A DNA stretch of 12,984 nucleotides from JAFMKE01 sp047621945 (lineage in GTDB: Bacteria; Bacteroidota; Bacteroidia; Chitinophagales; UBA8649): assembly GCA_047621945.1 (NCBI GenBank), contig JBLHMK010000072.1:1-12984 (forward strand), given 5' to 3'. Under the pieces are notes generated by a model. That model ran no database searches. It was given only the letters and a program-made list of their open reading frames with translations, and had not been told where the DNA came from. Positions within the stretch are counted from its first letter, which is position 1, and each line of letters starts with the position of its first letter. This document shows, piece by piece, positions 1-7,327 of this stretch. The position numbers were made by a program, and so were the translations under genes.

Positions 1-2273
1 TTCAACCCATGTTTGGCGCAACGATTTATGTTAATATGGACCCTATTATAGCCACTACTTCTGATATGGAGGGCTACTATCGATTAGAACAAGTGCCTGT
101 GGGAAGAGTTGAGGTGTTGAGTTCTTTTATCGGTTATGAGGCTTTTTCAACAGGATTAATCTCAGTTAACTCGGGCAAGGAATTGGTGGTGGATATTTAC
201 TTGAATGAGAAGATTACCCAAACTAAAGAAGTCATTGTGCAGGGTAAGAAAGACGGTTTACCTAAAAATGAGTCTTTTCAAATTAGTACCAAGTCTTTTA
301 GTATTGCTGAAACTTCTCGTTTCGCAGGTAGTTTGAATGATCCTGGTCGAGTTGCATTAAACTCACCAGGGGTTATGGCTACACAGGACAATAATAATGA
401 TGTCATTGTTCGTGGGAACTCTTCTATTGGAATATTATGGAGATTGGAAGGTATTGACGTACCTAATGTTAATCATTTTTCAAGACCCGGTTCCTCTGGA
501 GGAGGGATAACGGCCTTGTCGCCCTATTTATTAAGTAATGCAGATTTCTCAACAGGAGCTTTCCCTTCAGAGTACGGCAATGCAAGCGCGGGCGTATTCG
601 ACTTGAAATATCGTAAAGGAAATAACGAAAGGCATGAGTTTACGGTGCGAGCGGGAATCATTGGATTAAATTTTGGAGCGGAAGGACCCATCAATAAAAG
701 TAAAAAGTCATCTTACATTTTTAATTATAGGTATTCTACACTAGGTATCCTAAATAAACTAGGCTTGCATGTGGTGGGCGAACAAACCGACAACACTTTT
801 CAAGACCTTTCTTTCAACTTTAATTTCCCTACTAAAAAGAAGGCCTACTTTAATGTGTTTGGCCTAGGAGGATTGAGTGCTGAGAATACAAATGCAATAG
901 AAGACCCTATGGAATGGGAAGAATACCAAGATAGAATTCAAGTAGATTTTGTTACTAATTTAGGAGTCTTAGGAGCTAGCTGGACGCAGCTCATTAATGA
1001 TGACTCTTACATTAAAACTGTAGTAGCAGGTTCTTATAATGACATTGTTGATGATATGGATACACTAGGGATATCTTTAGATTATGAAAGTATAAGTAGT
1101 GCTTCTTTTAGAGATGCCCGAATGGGAATAGCATCTACTTATCATCTTAAAATTAGACCAGGTTTAAATTTGAAAACTGGCCTACAAGCCCATCAAGTTT
1201 TTTACTCTTTTGCAGAAAGTAAGTATGACTTTGTAGCGAAAGAAACCCAAAAACTATTGGAAGGAAAAGGCAACACGACAGTCTTTCAACCATTTGTTCA
1301 ATTAAAATATCAAGCCAGTCCAAACACCACAATTGTTGGAGGGTTTCATGCGCTCTATTTAGAATTGAATAGAACTTATTCAATAGAACCCAGACTTTCT
1401 ATTCAACAGAAAATTGGCAAAATTCATAGAATGACAATAGCTTATGGCAAGCATGGACAGCACCTGCCAATGGGGTCCTATTTTACGCAAAGTAAGAATG
1501 CCAATGCTGATAGCTATCCAAATATGAATTTGAAAATGATTCAAAGTCACCATTTGGTGTATGCCTATGAGGTAATTCCAGTAAAGAGTTTGAAATTAAA
1601 AGTTGAACCTTATTTTCAATACTTATATAATCTGCCAGTGAGTCCAGATTCGTCTAGTACGTATATGTTACTTAACGAAAGGAAAGGCTTTGCGAACGAT
1701 TCATTGGTGAGCGAAGGAACAGGGATGAATTATGGGGTTGATTTTAGTATTGAAAAATTTTACAGCAAGAATTGGTTCTTGAACGTAAATGCTAGTGTAT
1801 TTAGTTCTACATACAAAACAGTAAGTGGAGAGAAGTTGGCTACCGCAAATGATAATCGCTTTGGATTGTCTTTTATGGCAGGGAAGGAGTTTCCATTTAA
1901 GAAAAACAATTTTTTGGAGTTAGGATTGCGCATTCAGTATACAGGTGGGTTTAGATATACGCCAATTGATAAAGCAGCCTCTGCATTAACAAGAGAAGAA
2001 ATTGGAATAGAATCCTTAGCTTTTACGGAGCGATACAAAAGTTATTTCAGGCCCGACTTAAGAATATCTTATAAGAAGAATAAGAAGAACTATGCGTGGA
2101 ACTTATCATTAGACTTGGCGAATTTTATCAATTACAAGAATGTCCTGCGTCAAGTTTATAACAGAGATCTAAACGAATTGGAGTATAGTTATCAGTTAGG
2201 ACTCCTACCAATCATTTCTTTTCAGGTAGACTTTTTTGGTAAGAAATCAGGAAAGAAGAAACTAGAAGAATAG
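1..2273 (+). CDS. TonB-dependent outer-membrane receptor (5' end missing)
   Basis: Outer-membrane beta-barrel receptor that would import a ligand with energy from TonB; the ligand cannot be told. The open frame continues to the left edge (codons for Q-P precede the first ATG at 9), and that ATG falls inside a CarboxypepD_reg-like domain, so the signal peptide and domain start lie outside the window. Numbering from the ATG at 9: residues 1-70 are the rest of the regulatory-like domain (SDMEGYYRLEQVPVG, then SFIGYEAF), about 100-205 the plug (VALNSPGVMA, DVIVRGNSS, LEGIDVPN, FSTGAFPSEYGNA), and about 206-742 the barrel with alternating aromatic strands. The final strand ends FQVDFF and is followed by an 11-residue lysine-rich tail, GKKSGKKKLEE, longer than the usual terminal aromatic. 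No SusD partner follows, so it is not an obvious SusC of a SusCD pair. It converges on the dehydratase gene with 8 bases between the stop codons. Family assignment is sure; substrate is unknown. Confidence 0.92.
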   Translation, partial: QPMFGATIYVNMDPIIATTSDMEGYYRLEQVPVGRVEVLSSFIGYEAFSTGLISVNSGKELVVDIYLNEKITQTKEVIVQGKKDGLPKNESFQISTKSFSIAETSRFAGSLNDPGRVALNSPGVMATQDNNNDVIVRGNSSIGILWRLEGIDVPNVNHFSRPGSSGGGITALSPYLLSNADFSTGAFPSEYGNASAGVFDLKYRKGNNERHEFTVRAGIIGLNFGAEGPINKSKKSSYIFNYRYSTLGILNKLGLHVVGEQTDNTFQDLSFNFNFPTKKKAYFNVFGLGGLSAENTNAIEDPMEWEEYQDRIQVDFVTNLGVLGASWTQLINDDSYIKTVVAGSYNDIVDDMDTLGISLDYESISSASFRDARMGIASTYHLKIRPGLNLKTGLQAHQVFYSFAESKYDFVAKETQKLLEGKGNTTVFQPFVQLKYQASPNTTIVGGFHALYLELNRTYSIEPRLSIQQKIGKIHRMTIAYGKHGQHLPMGSYFTQSKNANADSYPNMNLKMIQSHHLVYAYEVIPVKSLKLKVEPYFQYLYNLPVSPDSSSTYMLLNERKGFANDSLVSEGTGMNYGVDFSIEKFYSKNWFLNVNASVFSSTYKTVSGEKLATANDNRFGLSFMAGKEFPFKKNNFLELGLRIQYTGGFRYTPIDKAASALTREEIGIESLAFTERYKSYFRPDLRISYKKNKKNYAWNLSLDLANFINYKNVLRQVYNRDLNELEYSYQLGLLPIISFQVDFFGKKSGKKKLEE

Positions 2274-2281
2274 CGAATTAC

Positions 2282-2524
2282 CTAAGCTAACAATTTGTCA
2301 ATTGCTTGAGCTAAGTCCGTATCCTTTTTGGTAACCGTATTGTCAGCATCGTGTGTACTTAAGCGAATTTCTACTTGATTATACACATTGCTCCACCAAG
2401 GATGGTGATTGTGTTTTTCAGCAAGAATTGCCACTCGTGTCATAAAGGCAAACGCTTCAGAAAAATCCTTAAATTCGAATTTCTTTATGAGTTCATTATC
2501 TTGTTCTTTCCACATAACGGTCAT
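2282..2524 (-). CDS. phhB: pterin-4a-carbinolamine dehydratase (4a-hydroxytetrahydrobiopterin dehydratase)
   Basis: Small cytosolic enzyme family that dehydrates 4a-hydroxy-tetrahydropterin so that the cofactor of aromatic amino acid hydroxylases can be recycled. At 80 residues it is shorter than many family members (about 95-110) because it starts close to the conserved tryptophan (W5). The family core is complete: FEFKDFSEAFAFM (16-28), the active-site signature EKHNHHPWW (36-44) with H40, H41 and P42, then LSTHDADNTVTKKD (55-68) and a closing LAQAIDKLL helix. The start codon lies 3 bases after the stop codon of the upstream M42 peptidase, so the two are almost certainly cotranscribed and may be translationally coupled; no clear Shine-Dalgarno sequence precedes it. 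A second ATG three codons in (M4) is an equally plausible start. No aromatic amino acid hydroxylase gene is in the window, so its physiological partner is unknown. Confidence 0.9.
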   Translation of the reverse strand: MTVMWKEQDNELIKKFEFKDFSEAFAFMTRVAILAEKHNHHPWWSNVYNQVEIRLSTHDADNTVTKKDTDLAQAIDKLLA

Positions 2525-2527
2525 TAT

Positions 2528-3589
2528 TTAAAAGTTGTCTTGATGTGACCAATCAAACTGATCTAAATTACTCAAACATGCTTTAAGCAATTGAATAGAA
2601 AGATAAATATCTTCTTTGTGGCACATTTCAATAACCTGATGAATATGTCTTGTAGGAATAGAAACCGCTCCTGCAATTGTACCATGTTTGGCCATACGTT
2701 GCATACCTGCAGTGTCAGTTCCTCCAGCAGTTAATATTTCTGGCTGCCATTTTATCTTATTCTTATCAGCAGTTTCTTTCATGTATCGAACCATTCTTGA
2801 ATCGCACACAGTAGAACCATCCATAATCTTAATGGCCGTCCCTTCCCCCATTTTCGTAATCTGCTCATGCGGAGTAGAACCTGGCACATCAAATGCAATA
2901 GTCGTATCTAACCCAAAACCAAAATGAGGCTCAATGTGGTGGCCAGCTACAATAGCTCCACGAATTCCAATTTCTTCTTGTACCGTAAACACTCCATACA
3001 AATCATAAGGAATCTCTTTGCCTTTTAATTCTTTTAATGTTTCTAAAAGAATAAAAACAGATACTCTATTATCTAATGATTTAGCATTAACACAATCTCC
3101 CATTTCGATCAACTCGCGTTGTCTAGTAATTGGATTACCTATTTCTATATACTTTTCAACTTCCTCTTTTTTCATTCCCATATCAATGAAGAAATCAGTA
3201 GTTTTTAAACTTTTAGTACGCTCTTCTGGAGTCATTACATGGATGGGCTTACTTCCCATAACTCCAATTAAATCTTTTTTTCCATGAACGATTACACGTT
3301 GAGCAGTTAATGTCTTCGGGTCAAATCCCCCTAAGGTATGGAAACGAACAAACCCGTTATCATCGATGCCAGTAACCATAAAGCCTATCTCATCAAGATG
3401 AGCTGCTACCATGGCACGCTTACTACTATCTTTACCTTTCTTTAGGGCGATCAAATTGCCCATAGCATCAATACTCACTTCATCGACAAAAGGGCTAACC
3501 TGGTCTTTAATGAAAGTTCTAATTCTATTTTCAAAGCCTGGAGCTCCAGCGGTTTCTGTAATGGTGGCGAGTAATTCAACGTTTATCAT
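2528..3589 (-). CDS. M42 family metallo-aminopeptidase (glutamyl aminopeptidase/TET-like)
   Basis: Cytosolic dinuclear metal peptidase of the M42 family, whose members often form dodecameric TET-type assemblies that trim peptides; many are annotated as glutamyl aminopeptidase, FrvX or endoglucanase M. The 353-residue length is typical. All expected metal ligands and the catalytic base can be placed: H64 in AAHLDEIGF, bridging D173 in SLDNRV, general base E205 and ligand E206 in VQEEIG, D228 in GLDTT, and H317 in the PTRHIHQ motif. The AGGTDTAGMQ segment (288-297) is also typical. The inserted dimerisation-like domain lies at about 71-165. A -33/-7 promoter sits 28-60 bases upstream of the ATG and the next gene begins 3 bases after the stop, so this appears to be the first gene of a two-gene unit separate from psd. 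The exact substrate preference cannot be read from the sequence. Confidence 0.94.
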   Translation of the reverse strand: MINVELLATITETAGAPGFENRIRTFIKDQVSPFVDEVSIDAMGNLIALKKGKDSSKRAMVAAHLDEIGFMVTGIDDNGFVRFHTLGGFDPKTLTAQRVIVHGKKDLIGVMGSKPIHVMTPEERTKSLKTTDFFIDMGMKKEEVEKYIEIGNPITRQRELIEMGDCVNAKSLDNRVSVFILLETLKELKGKEIPYDLYGVFTVQEEIGIRGAIVAGHHIEPHFGFGLDTTIAFDVPGSTPHEQITKMGEGTAIKIMDGSTVCDSRMVRYMKETADKNKIKWQPEILTAGGTDTAGMQRMAKHGTIAGAVSIPTRHIHQVIEMCHKEDIYLSIQLLKACLSNLDQFDWSHQDNF

Positions 3590-3617
3590 AATATCTTAAT
3601 TAGCTTGGATATAGTTC

Positions 3618-3648
3618 CAAAGTTATGTCCTTCTTTGCATAGAGCAAA
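3618..3648 (-). promoter_or_regulatory. Bacteroidota-type promoter for the M42 peptidase-dehydratase unit
   Basis: On the minus strand the sequence carries TTTG (3645-3648), a 19-base spacer and TAACTTTG (3618-3625), an exact match to the -7 box TAnnTTTG with the -33 TTTG at the expected distance. If the last G of the -7 box is near -4, transcription would start about position 3614, giving a leader of roughly 25 bases to the ATG at 3589. This is the best-formed promoter in the window. A weak AT-only hairpin, AATAAT-GGG-ATTATT (3651-3665), just upstream could help end psd transcripts. Confidence 0.75.
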
Positions 3649-3689
3649 GTAATAATGGGATTATTTTGTAATGTAATAAGTAAGAATAC

Positions 3690-4364
3690 TTAGGCGGTAA
3701 TTGTCCCAATTACCGTTACTCCGCCTTTTACCTTGTCTTTCAACTTAGCATTAATCACGGTATTTAAGGGTAAAAACAAGTCCACTCTAGATCCAAATTT
3801 GATGAAACCAAATTCTTCACATTGCTCTACTTCTTCACCCTCTTTAAGGTAGTTAACAATTCTTCTAGCCAGTTTTCCGGCTATTTGCCTTACTAGAATA
3901 TCCACCTGCTCATTTCCAAGAACTACGGTGTATCGTTCATTTTTAGTGGATGATTTAGGATGCCATGCTACTAAATATTTCCCTGGATGATATCTTACGT
4001 ACTTAACATCTCCAGCTATGGGGTTTCGGTTAACATGCACGTTGGTTGGTGACATAAAAATAGAAACCTGAATACGCTTATCTTTAAAATATTCTGGCTC
4101 CTCTACCTCTTCAATTACCACAACCTTCCCATCAGCAGGAGCAATAATTTGATCGTTCTGTCTGCTAAAAATTCGGAATGGAATGCGGAAAAATGCAACT
4201 ACAAACACAAAAAACAGTAATGATATAACACCAAAAAACACCCTAAATGAGTTCATGGATTGCATAAAGTTGGCTGATATATTCAGTAATAGCAAAATGG
4301 CTATTGTTACTAGAATAATTTTATATCCTTCTTTGTGAATGTCGTACTTATTGTTAATTCTCAT
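3690..4364 (-). CDS. psd: phosphatidylserine decarboxylase, short bacterial type
   Basis: Pyruvoyl enzyme of the inner membrane that decarboxylates phosphatidylserine to phosphatidylethanolamine. At 224 residues it belongs to the short Psd class. Two hydrophobic segments at about 15-32 and 42-60 anchor the N-terminus. The catalytic part follows, with APADGKVV (75-82), FMSPTNVHVNRNPIAG (103-118) and the self-cleavage site FGSRVDLFLP (190-199), in which cleavage before S192 yields the pyruvoyl alpha chain. It lies 63 bases after cdsA, which makes the CDP-diacylglycerol precursor of phosphatidylserine. Unusually for this phylum, the start has a good Shine-Dalgarno-like GAGG 8 bases before the ATG (complement of 4373-4376). 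A TATTTTTG box (4387-4394) further upstream fits the -7 consensus, so psd may have its own promoter in addition to readthrough from cdsA. No phosphatidylserine synthase gene is in the window. Confidence 0.96.
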   Translation of the reverse strand: MRINNKYDIHKEGYKIILVTIAILLLLNISANFMQSMNSFRVFFGVISLLFFVFVVAFFRIPFRIFSRQNDQIIAPADGKVVVIEEVEEPEYFKDKRIQVSIFMSPTNVHVNRNPIAGDVKYVRYHPGKYLVAWHPKSSTKNERYTVVLGNEQVDILVRQIAGKLARRIVNYLKEGEEVEQCEEFGFIKFGSRVDLFLPLNTVINAKLKDKVKGGVTVIGTITA

Positions 4365-4386
4365 AAATAATACCTCAAGGGACGTG

Positions 4387-4394
4387 CAAAAATA
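4387..4394 (-). promoter_or_regulatory. candidate -7 box ahead of psd
   Basis: The minus strand reads TATTTTTG here, matching TAnnTTTG. The implied start near 4383 would give a leader of about 19 bases that just includes the GAGG ribosome site. I see no convincing -33 TTG at 17-23 bases upstream, so it is a partial promoter match only. Confidence 0.4.
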
Positions 4395-4427
4395 ACAATT
4401 ATAATGAAGAATTGTTCCCTTTAATTC

Positions 4428-5252
4428 TTAGGTAAAACAAAGGATGTAAAAAGCGATAAAAGGAATTACAAAAATGAACGCATCAAATCTATCTAAAAAT
4501 CCACCATGCCCAGGAAGTATTGTGCCTGTATCCTTTATCCCCAAACTTCTTTTTATTAAAGATTCAACGAGATCTCCTGTTGCTGAAAAATAAGCAATCA
4601 ACCAAGAAATGACGGCCCATTCTAAGGAGCTAAGGTCTTTAAAAACATATCCTAATCCAAAACCTAGTGCAGTAAGCACTAGTAGTCCTCCAATAGACCC
4701 TTCCCAAGTTTTATTTGGAGAAATACGTTTGAATAATGGTCGACTTCCAAACTGACTGCCAATTAAATATGCTGCACTGTCGTATACCCAAACTAGAATT
4801 AATATGCCTATCAAAGTGCCAGGGGAATAAAAACCATTCTTGTAAACAATGAAGTTCAACATTGAAAAAGGAATTCCAATGTATACAAATGCACTTAAAT
4901 TTAAACTTATATTAATTATTGGCTTTTCAGATTTAGAATATAACTCTACAATGAACAAACCAAACATAAGCACGGGCAAAATGCTAAGGTATTTAATGCT
5001 CAATTTGTCTGACATAAATGCTGCCGTAATCAAAAAGGCTAAAACATTAGTGACCATCAGCCAAATGCGATAGATCTTTGCAAACTTTTCATTTTCACCT
5101 CTCAAGGGTTTAGTGATGTCAAAGAATTCATTGGTGCAAAAAGCGGTAATTAATGCCATTAGTACAATGTATCCTAATTGGAAGAATGATGCCCCTATCA
5201 TAATAGCGACAAAAATTATTCCTGTAACTGCTCGAGTAACTAGTGTATTCAT
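4428..5252 (-). CDS. cdsA: phosphatidate cytidylyltransferase (CDP-diacylglycerol synthase)
   Basis: Integral inner-membrane enzyme that converts phosphatidate and CTP to CDP-diacylglycerol, the branch point for membrane phospholipids. The 274 residues form a multi-spanning protein with hydrophobic stretches from the N-terminus to the end. Diagnostic sequences are WVYDSAAYLIG (155-165), ISPNKTWEGSIGG (177-189), GDLVES (226-231) and the full CdsA signature running from S231 to D257 with K234-R235, K240-D241 and PGHGGFLDRFD (247-257), the metal- and CTP-binding region. Its ATG overlaps the stop of the upstream CPBP gene in an ATGA (5249-5252), which implies translational coupling, and psd follows 63 bases downstream. 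CPBP-cdsA-psd therefore probably forms a membrane-lipid operon. Confidence 0.97.
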   Translation of the reverse strand: MNTLVTRAVTGIIFVAIMIGASFFQLGYIVLMALITAFCTNEFFDITKPLRGENEKFAKIYRIWLMVTNVLAFLITAAFMSDKLSIKYLSILPVLMFGLFIVELYSKSEKPIINISLNLSAFVYIGIPFSMLNFIVYKNGFYSPGTLIGILILVWVYDSAAYLIGSQFGSRPLFKRISPNKTWEGSIGGLLVLTALGFGLGYVFKDLSSLEWAVISWLIAYFSATGDLVESLIKRSLGIKDTGTILPGHGGFLDRFDAFIFVIPFIAFYILCFT

Positions 5253-6133
5253 GAGTTTGGTAATGAAGTCTCTTCGGTTCGTTTATGAAAGTAATAAAGA
5301 GTTCCGATAAAAGCAATTATTCCAATGATTGATAAATAAATAGGAGGGTTTCCTTCGAGGTCTATTTGAGTCAATTCTACCTTATTACTTAAGGTAAGTA
5401 CTACAATTAAACCGTTATTTAATAAATGCATAAATACACTTACCCATAAGTTTCTTGTTCGATAATATACATATCCTAATAATGCGCCCATAAAAAGAAG
5501 AGGCAGCAAGTAATAGAACTGAAAATGCATCATGGCAAATAGGATGGAAGAGATAAAAACCACATGAAAAGCACCAATCTTTAAATCGCTTAAAACGCCA
5601 ACGAGAAGCCCTCTGAAATACATTTCTTCTGCTAAAGCAGGAGCGACAGCCATCGTTAAAAAGACGATTAAGAATTCAGTAACCCCAGAAAAGTTCAAGA
5701 AAAATGCTTGAGTTTGCGTAGTTGCTTCCTGCAAGCCTTCAAATTTGTTAGTGAGTGCCTCACTTAAAGGAAGCATTGCGTTTAAGTCTATCAAATAATT
5801 TAAAAAGAAATTAGAACTTAAAATGAGAATAGCTCCTAGTAAGAGATGAATAGGGTCGGGAGCTTTAAGTAAGTTTAAAAAGTTTAGCACTTTTCTCTTA
5901 TATATGTATGCGATAAGCAAGGCCGGAATAACCAACATAATAAGCACGGAGATTAACTGTGCTAAACTCAAGCCTATCAAACTTTGATTGGCAATAAGTT
6001 CGGTAGAGCTTGCCGTTGGGCTCATTATTGTGACACCAAAAATGGCGATTATAGGCAATACGGCCCACACAAGGATGAGTAATGGCCTATGTTCTAATGT
6101 TCCTTTCTGGGGTTTGGATGAGTCGTTGTCCAT
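5249..6133 (-). CDS. CPBP family intramembrane glutamic endopeptidase (CAAX protease-like)
   Basis: Polytopic membrane protein of the ABI/CAAX family (Rce1-like, PF02517), which cleaves peptide bonds inside or close to the membrane; substrates in bacteria are mostly unknown. It has 294 residues with about eight hydrophobic segments. The three catalytic motifs are present in order in the C-terminal half: EExxxR as AEEMYFRG (E169, E170, R174), FxxxH as FAMMHF (F199, H203) and HxxxN as HLLNN (H236, N240), so the protein should be active. It is the first gene of the leftward block; its TGA overlaps the cdsA ATG by 4 bases. A TACTTTTG -7 box lies 7 bases upstream of the ATG, which predicts a very short leader. 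Coupling to cdsA suggests a role tied to the envelope or lipids, but this is inference from position only. Confidence 0.93.
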   Translation of the reverse strand: MDNDSSKPQKGTLEHRPLLILVWAVLPIIAIFGVTIMSPTASSTELIANQSLIGLSLAQLISVLIMLVIPALLIAYIYKRKVLNFLNLLKAPDPIHLLLGAILILSSNFFLNYLIDLNAMLPLSEALTNKFEGLQEATTQTQAFFLNFSGVTEFLIVFLTMAVAPALAEEMYFRGLLVGVLSDLKIGAFHVVFISSILFAMMHFQFYYLLPLLFMGALLGYVYYRTRNLWVSVFMHLLNNGLIVVLTLSNKVELTQIDLEGNPPIYLSIIGIIAFIGTLYYFHKRTEETSLPNS

Positions 6134-6140
6134 AAAAAGG

Positions 6141-6148
6141 CAAAAGTA
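6141..6148 (-). promoter_or_regulatory. candidate -7 box of the CPBP-cdsA-psd operon
   Basis: The minus strand reads TACTTTTG, an exact TAnnTTTG match, 7 bases before the CPBP start codon. The predicted transcript would begin only about 4 bases before the ATG. A TTG occurs upstream, but at 11 bases (6160-6162) it is too close to be a normal -33 element. Confidence 0.5.
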
Positions 6149-6227
6149 ACAATTTATTTCAAGTAGTAAGCTTTACGTTTGGCTGTCACTAATACTTTAC
6201 TTTCATAGTGGATTTATGAGGAAAATG

Positions 6228-6235
6228 TATCTTTG
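6228..6235 (+). promoter_or_regulatory. candidate -7 box of dusB, abutting the start codon
   Basis: TATCTTTG matches TAnnTTTG exactly and ends 4 bases before the ATG at 6240, so the predicted transcription start falls on or next to the start codon. The -33 region is poor: TTTC at 6201-6204 with a 23-base spacer is the nearest candidate. A 5-bp inverted repeat CACTA/TAGTG (6187-6191 and 6206-6210) just upstream could be a regulator site but is short. Confidence 0.5.
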
Positions 6236-6239
6236 CCGC

Positions 6240-7229
6240 ATGGTGAAGATTGACCAGATAGAATTAGGTGAATTCCCGCTCTTGTTAGCGCCAATGGAAG
6301 ACGTTAGTGATCCTCCGTTTCGTGCACTTTGTAAAGAGAATGGAGCAGATTTGATGTATACAGAATTCATCTCAACGGAAGGGCTTATACGTGATGCGGA
6401 CAAGAGTGTTAAGAAGTTAGATATTTATGATGACGAGCGACCTATAGGTATTCAAATTTTTGGATCCGTCTTGGAATCTATGATGATGTCTGCTAGAATA
6501 GTGGAAGAAGCTAATCCAGAAATTTTAGATATTAATTTTGGTTGTCCAGTAAAAAAGGTCGTTGGTAAAATGGCAGGTGCTGGAATTCTGCAAGATATTC
6601 CGCGTATGATAGCTTTAACAGATGCGGTGGTGAAATCTACTAAATTGCCAGTAACGGTAAAGACTCGATTAGGGTGGGATAGTAACTCAATACGTATTCA
6701 AGAAGTTGCGGAAAGATTACAAGATGTCGGTATCAAAGCACTGAGTATTCATGGCCGGACTCGAAAGCAAATGTATAAAGGGGAAGCAGATTGGACAGAG
6801 ATAGCAAAGATTAAAGAAAACCCAAGGATTCATATTCCGATATTCGGCAATGGAGATATCACCTCTCCAGAGAAATGTGTGGATTATAAAAACAAGTATG
6901 GGGTAGATGGAATCATGATAGGTAGAGCAGCGATTGGCTATCCTTGGATATTTAGAGAAATTAAACACTACATGGCTACTGGAGAACATTTAGCTCCTCC
7001 ATCTGTAGACGAAAGAGTAGATACTGCCTTGAAACACTTAAAGACTTCTATTAAATGGAAAGGGGATGTGCTAGGAGTGTTGGAAACAAGAAGGCACTAC
7101 GGAAGTTACTTTCGAGGGTTTAGAGATATAAAGGCCTATCGAATGAAATTGGTTAACTCTATGGAACATGAAGAGCTCTATGACACTTTAGAAACAATTA
7201 GAGAGAAATATAGATTTGTTGAAATGTAA
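6240..7229 (+). CDS. dusB: tRNA-dihydrouridine synthase, DusB-like
   Basis: Flavoenzyme that reduces specific uridines in tRNA to dihydrouridine using FMN and NADPH. From the ATG at 6240 it has 329 residues, the usual Dus length. A TIM barrel with Dus signatures is visible: LLAPMEDVSDPPFR (15-28), DINFGCPVKKV (97-107) with the catalytic acid C102, K141 in TVKTRLGW, SIHGRTRKQMYKG (169-181) with H171 and R173, FGNGDI (202-207) and MIGRAAIGYPWIF (226-238) for FMN phosphate binding. The C-terminal helical tRNA-binding domain follows. An in-frame ATG at 6216 would add eight residues (MRKMYLCR), but a -7 promoter box lies inside that extension, so I prefer 6240. It is divergent from the CPBP operon and stands alone. 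DusB is the closest bacterial type by sequence feel; the target uridine is not determinable here. Confidence 0.9.
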   Translation: MVKIDQIELGEFPLLLAPMEDVSDPPFRALCKENGADLMYTEFISTEGLIRDADKSVKKLDIYDDERPIGIQIFGSVLESMMMSARIVEEANPEILDINFGCPVKKVVGKMAGAGILQDIPRMIALTDAVVKSTKLPVTVKTRLGWDSNSIRIQEVAERLQDVGIKALSIHGRTRKQMYKGEADWTEIAKIKENPRIHIPIFGNGDITSPEKCVDYKNKYGVDGIMIGRAAIGYPWIFREIKHYMATGEHLAPPSVDERVDTALKHLKTSIKWKGDVLGVLETRRHYGSYFRGFRDIKAYRMKLVNSMEHEELYDTLETIREKYRFVEM

Positions 7230-7263
7230 TTCTTCTTGGAAGAACTACATGATGGAATAGGAT

Positions 7264-7320
7264 AAAATTCAGATAGAATTTTTTTAATCATTTCAGCATT
7301 GCTGTTTTGAATTTTTTTTC
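7264..7320 (+). terminator. probable terminator region after dusB
   Basis: Two small hairpins with T runs follow dusB. AAAATTC/GAATTTT (7264-7270 and 7276-7282) is followed by TTT. CAGC-ATT-GCTG (7294-7304) is followed by TTTTG and then eight Ts (7312-7319). A third stem, TTCTTC/GAAGAA (7230-7235 and 7239-7244), directly follows the stop codon but lacks a T run. None is strong alone; together they make an end of transcription here likely. Confidence 0.45.
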
Positions 7321-7327
7321 TTTCTAT

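Noticed and set aside
1153..1383. 76-codon minus-strand open frame inside the TonB receptor gene
   Set aside because: It lies wholly within a well-supported gene on the other strand, shows no family features and has no promoter or ribosome signal.
2688..3599. Three plus-strand open frames of 62-89 codons antisense to the M42 peptidase gene
   Set aside because: They are shadows of the conserved coding frame, with no recognisable domain.
4849..5316. Short open frames on both strands around the cdsA/CPBP junction
   Set aside because: They are out of frame with two clearly conserved genes whose ATGA overlap explains the region.
6203..6403. 66-codon minus-strand frame over the dusB start
   Set aside because: Antisense to conserved Dus motifs and without protein-family features.
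6717..6989. 90-codon minus-strand frame inside dusB
   Set aside because: Antisense to conserved Dus motifs, including the FMN-binding region; no family similarity recognised.
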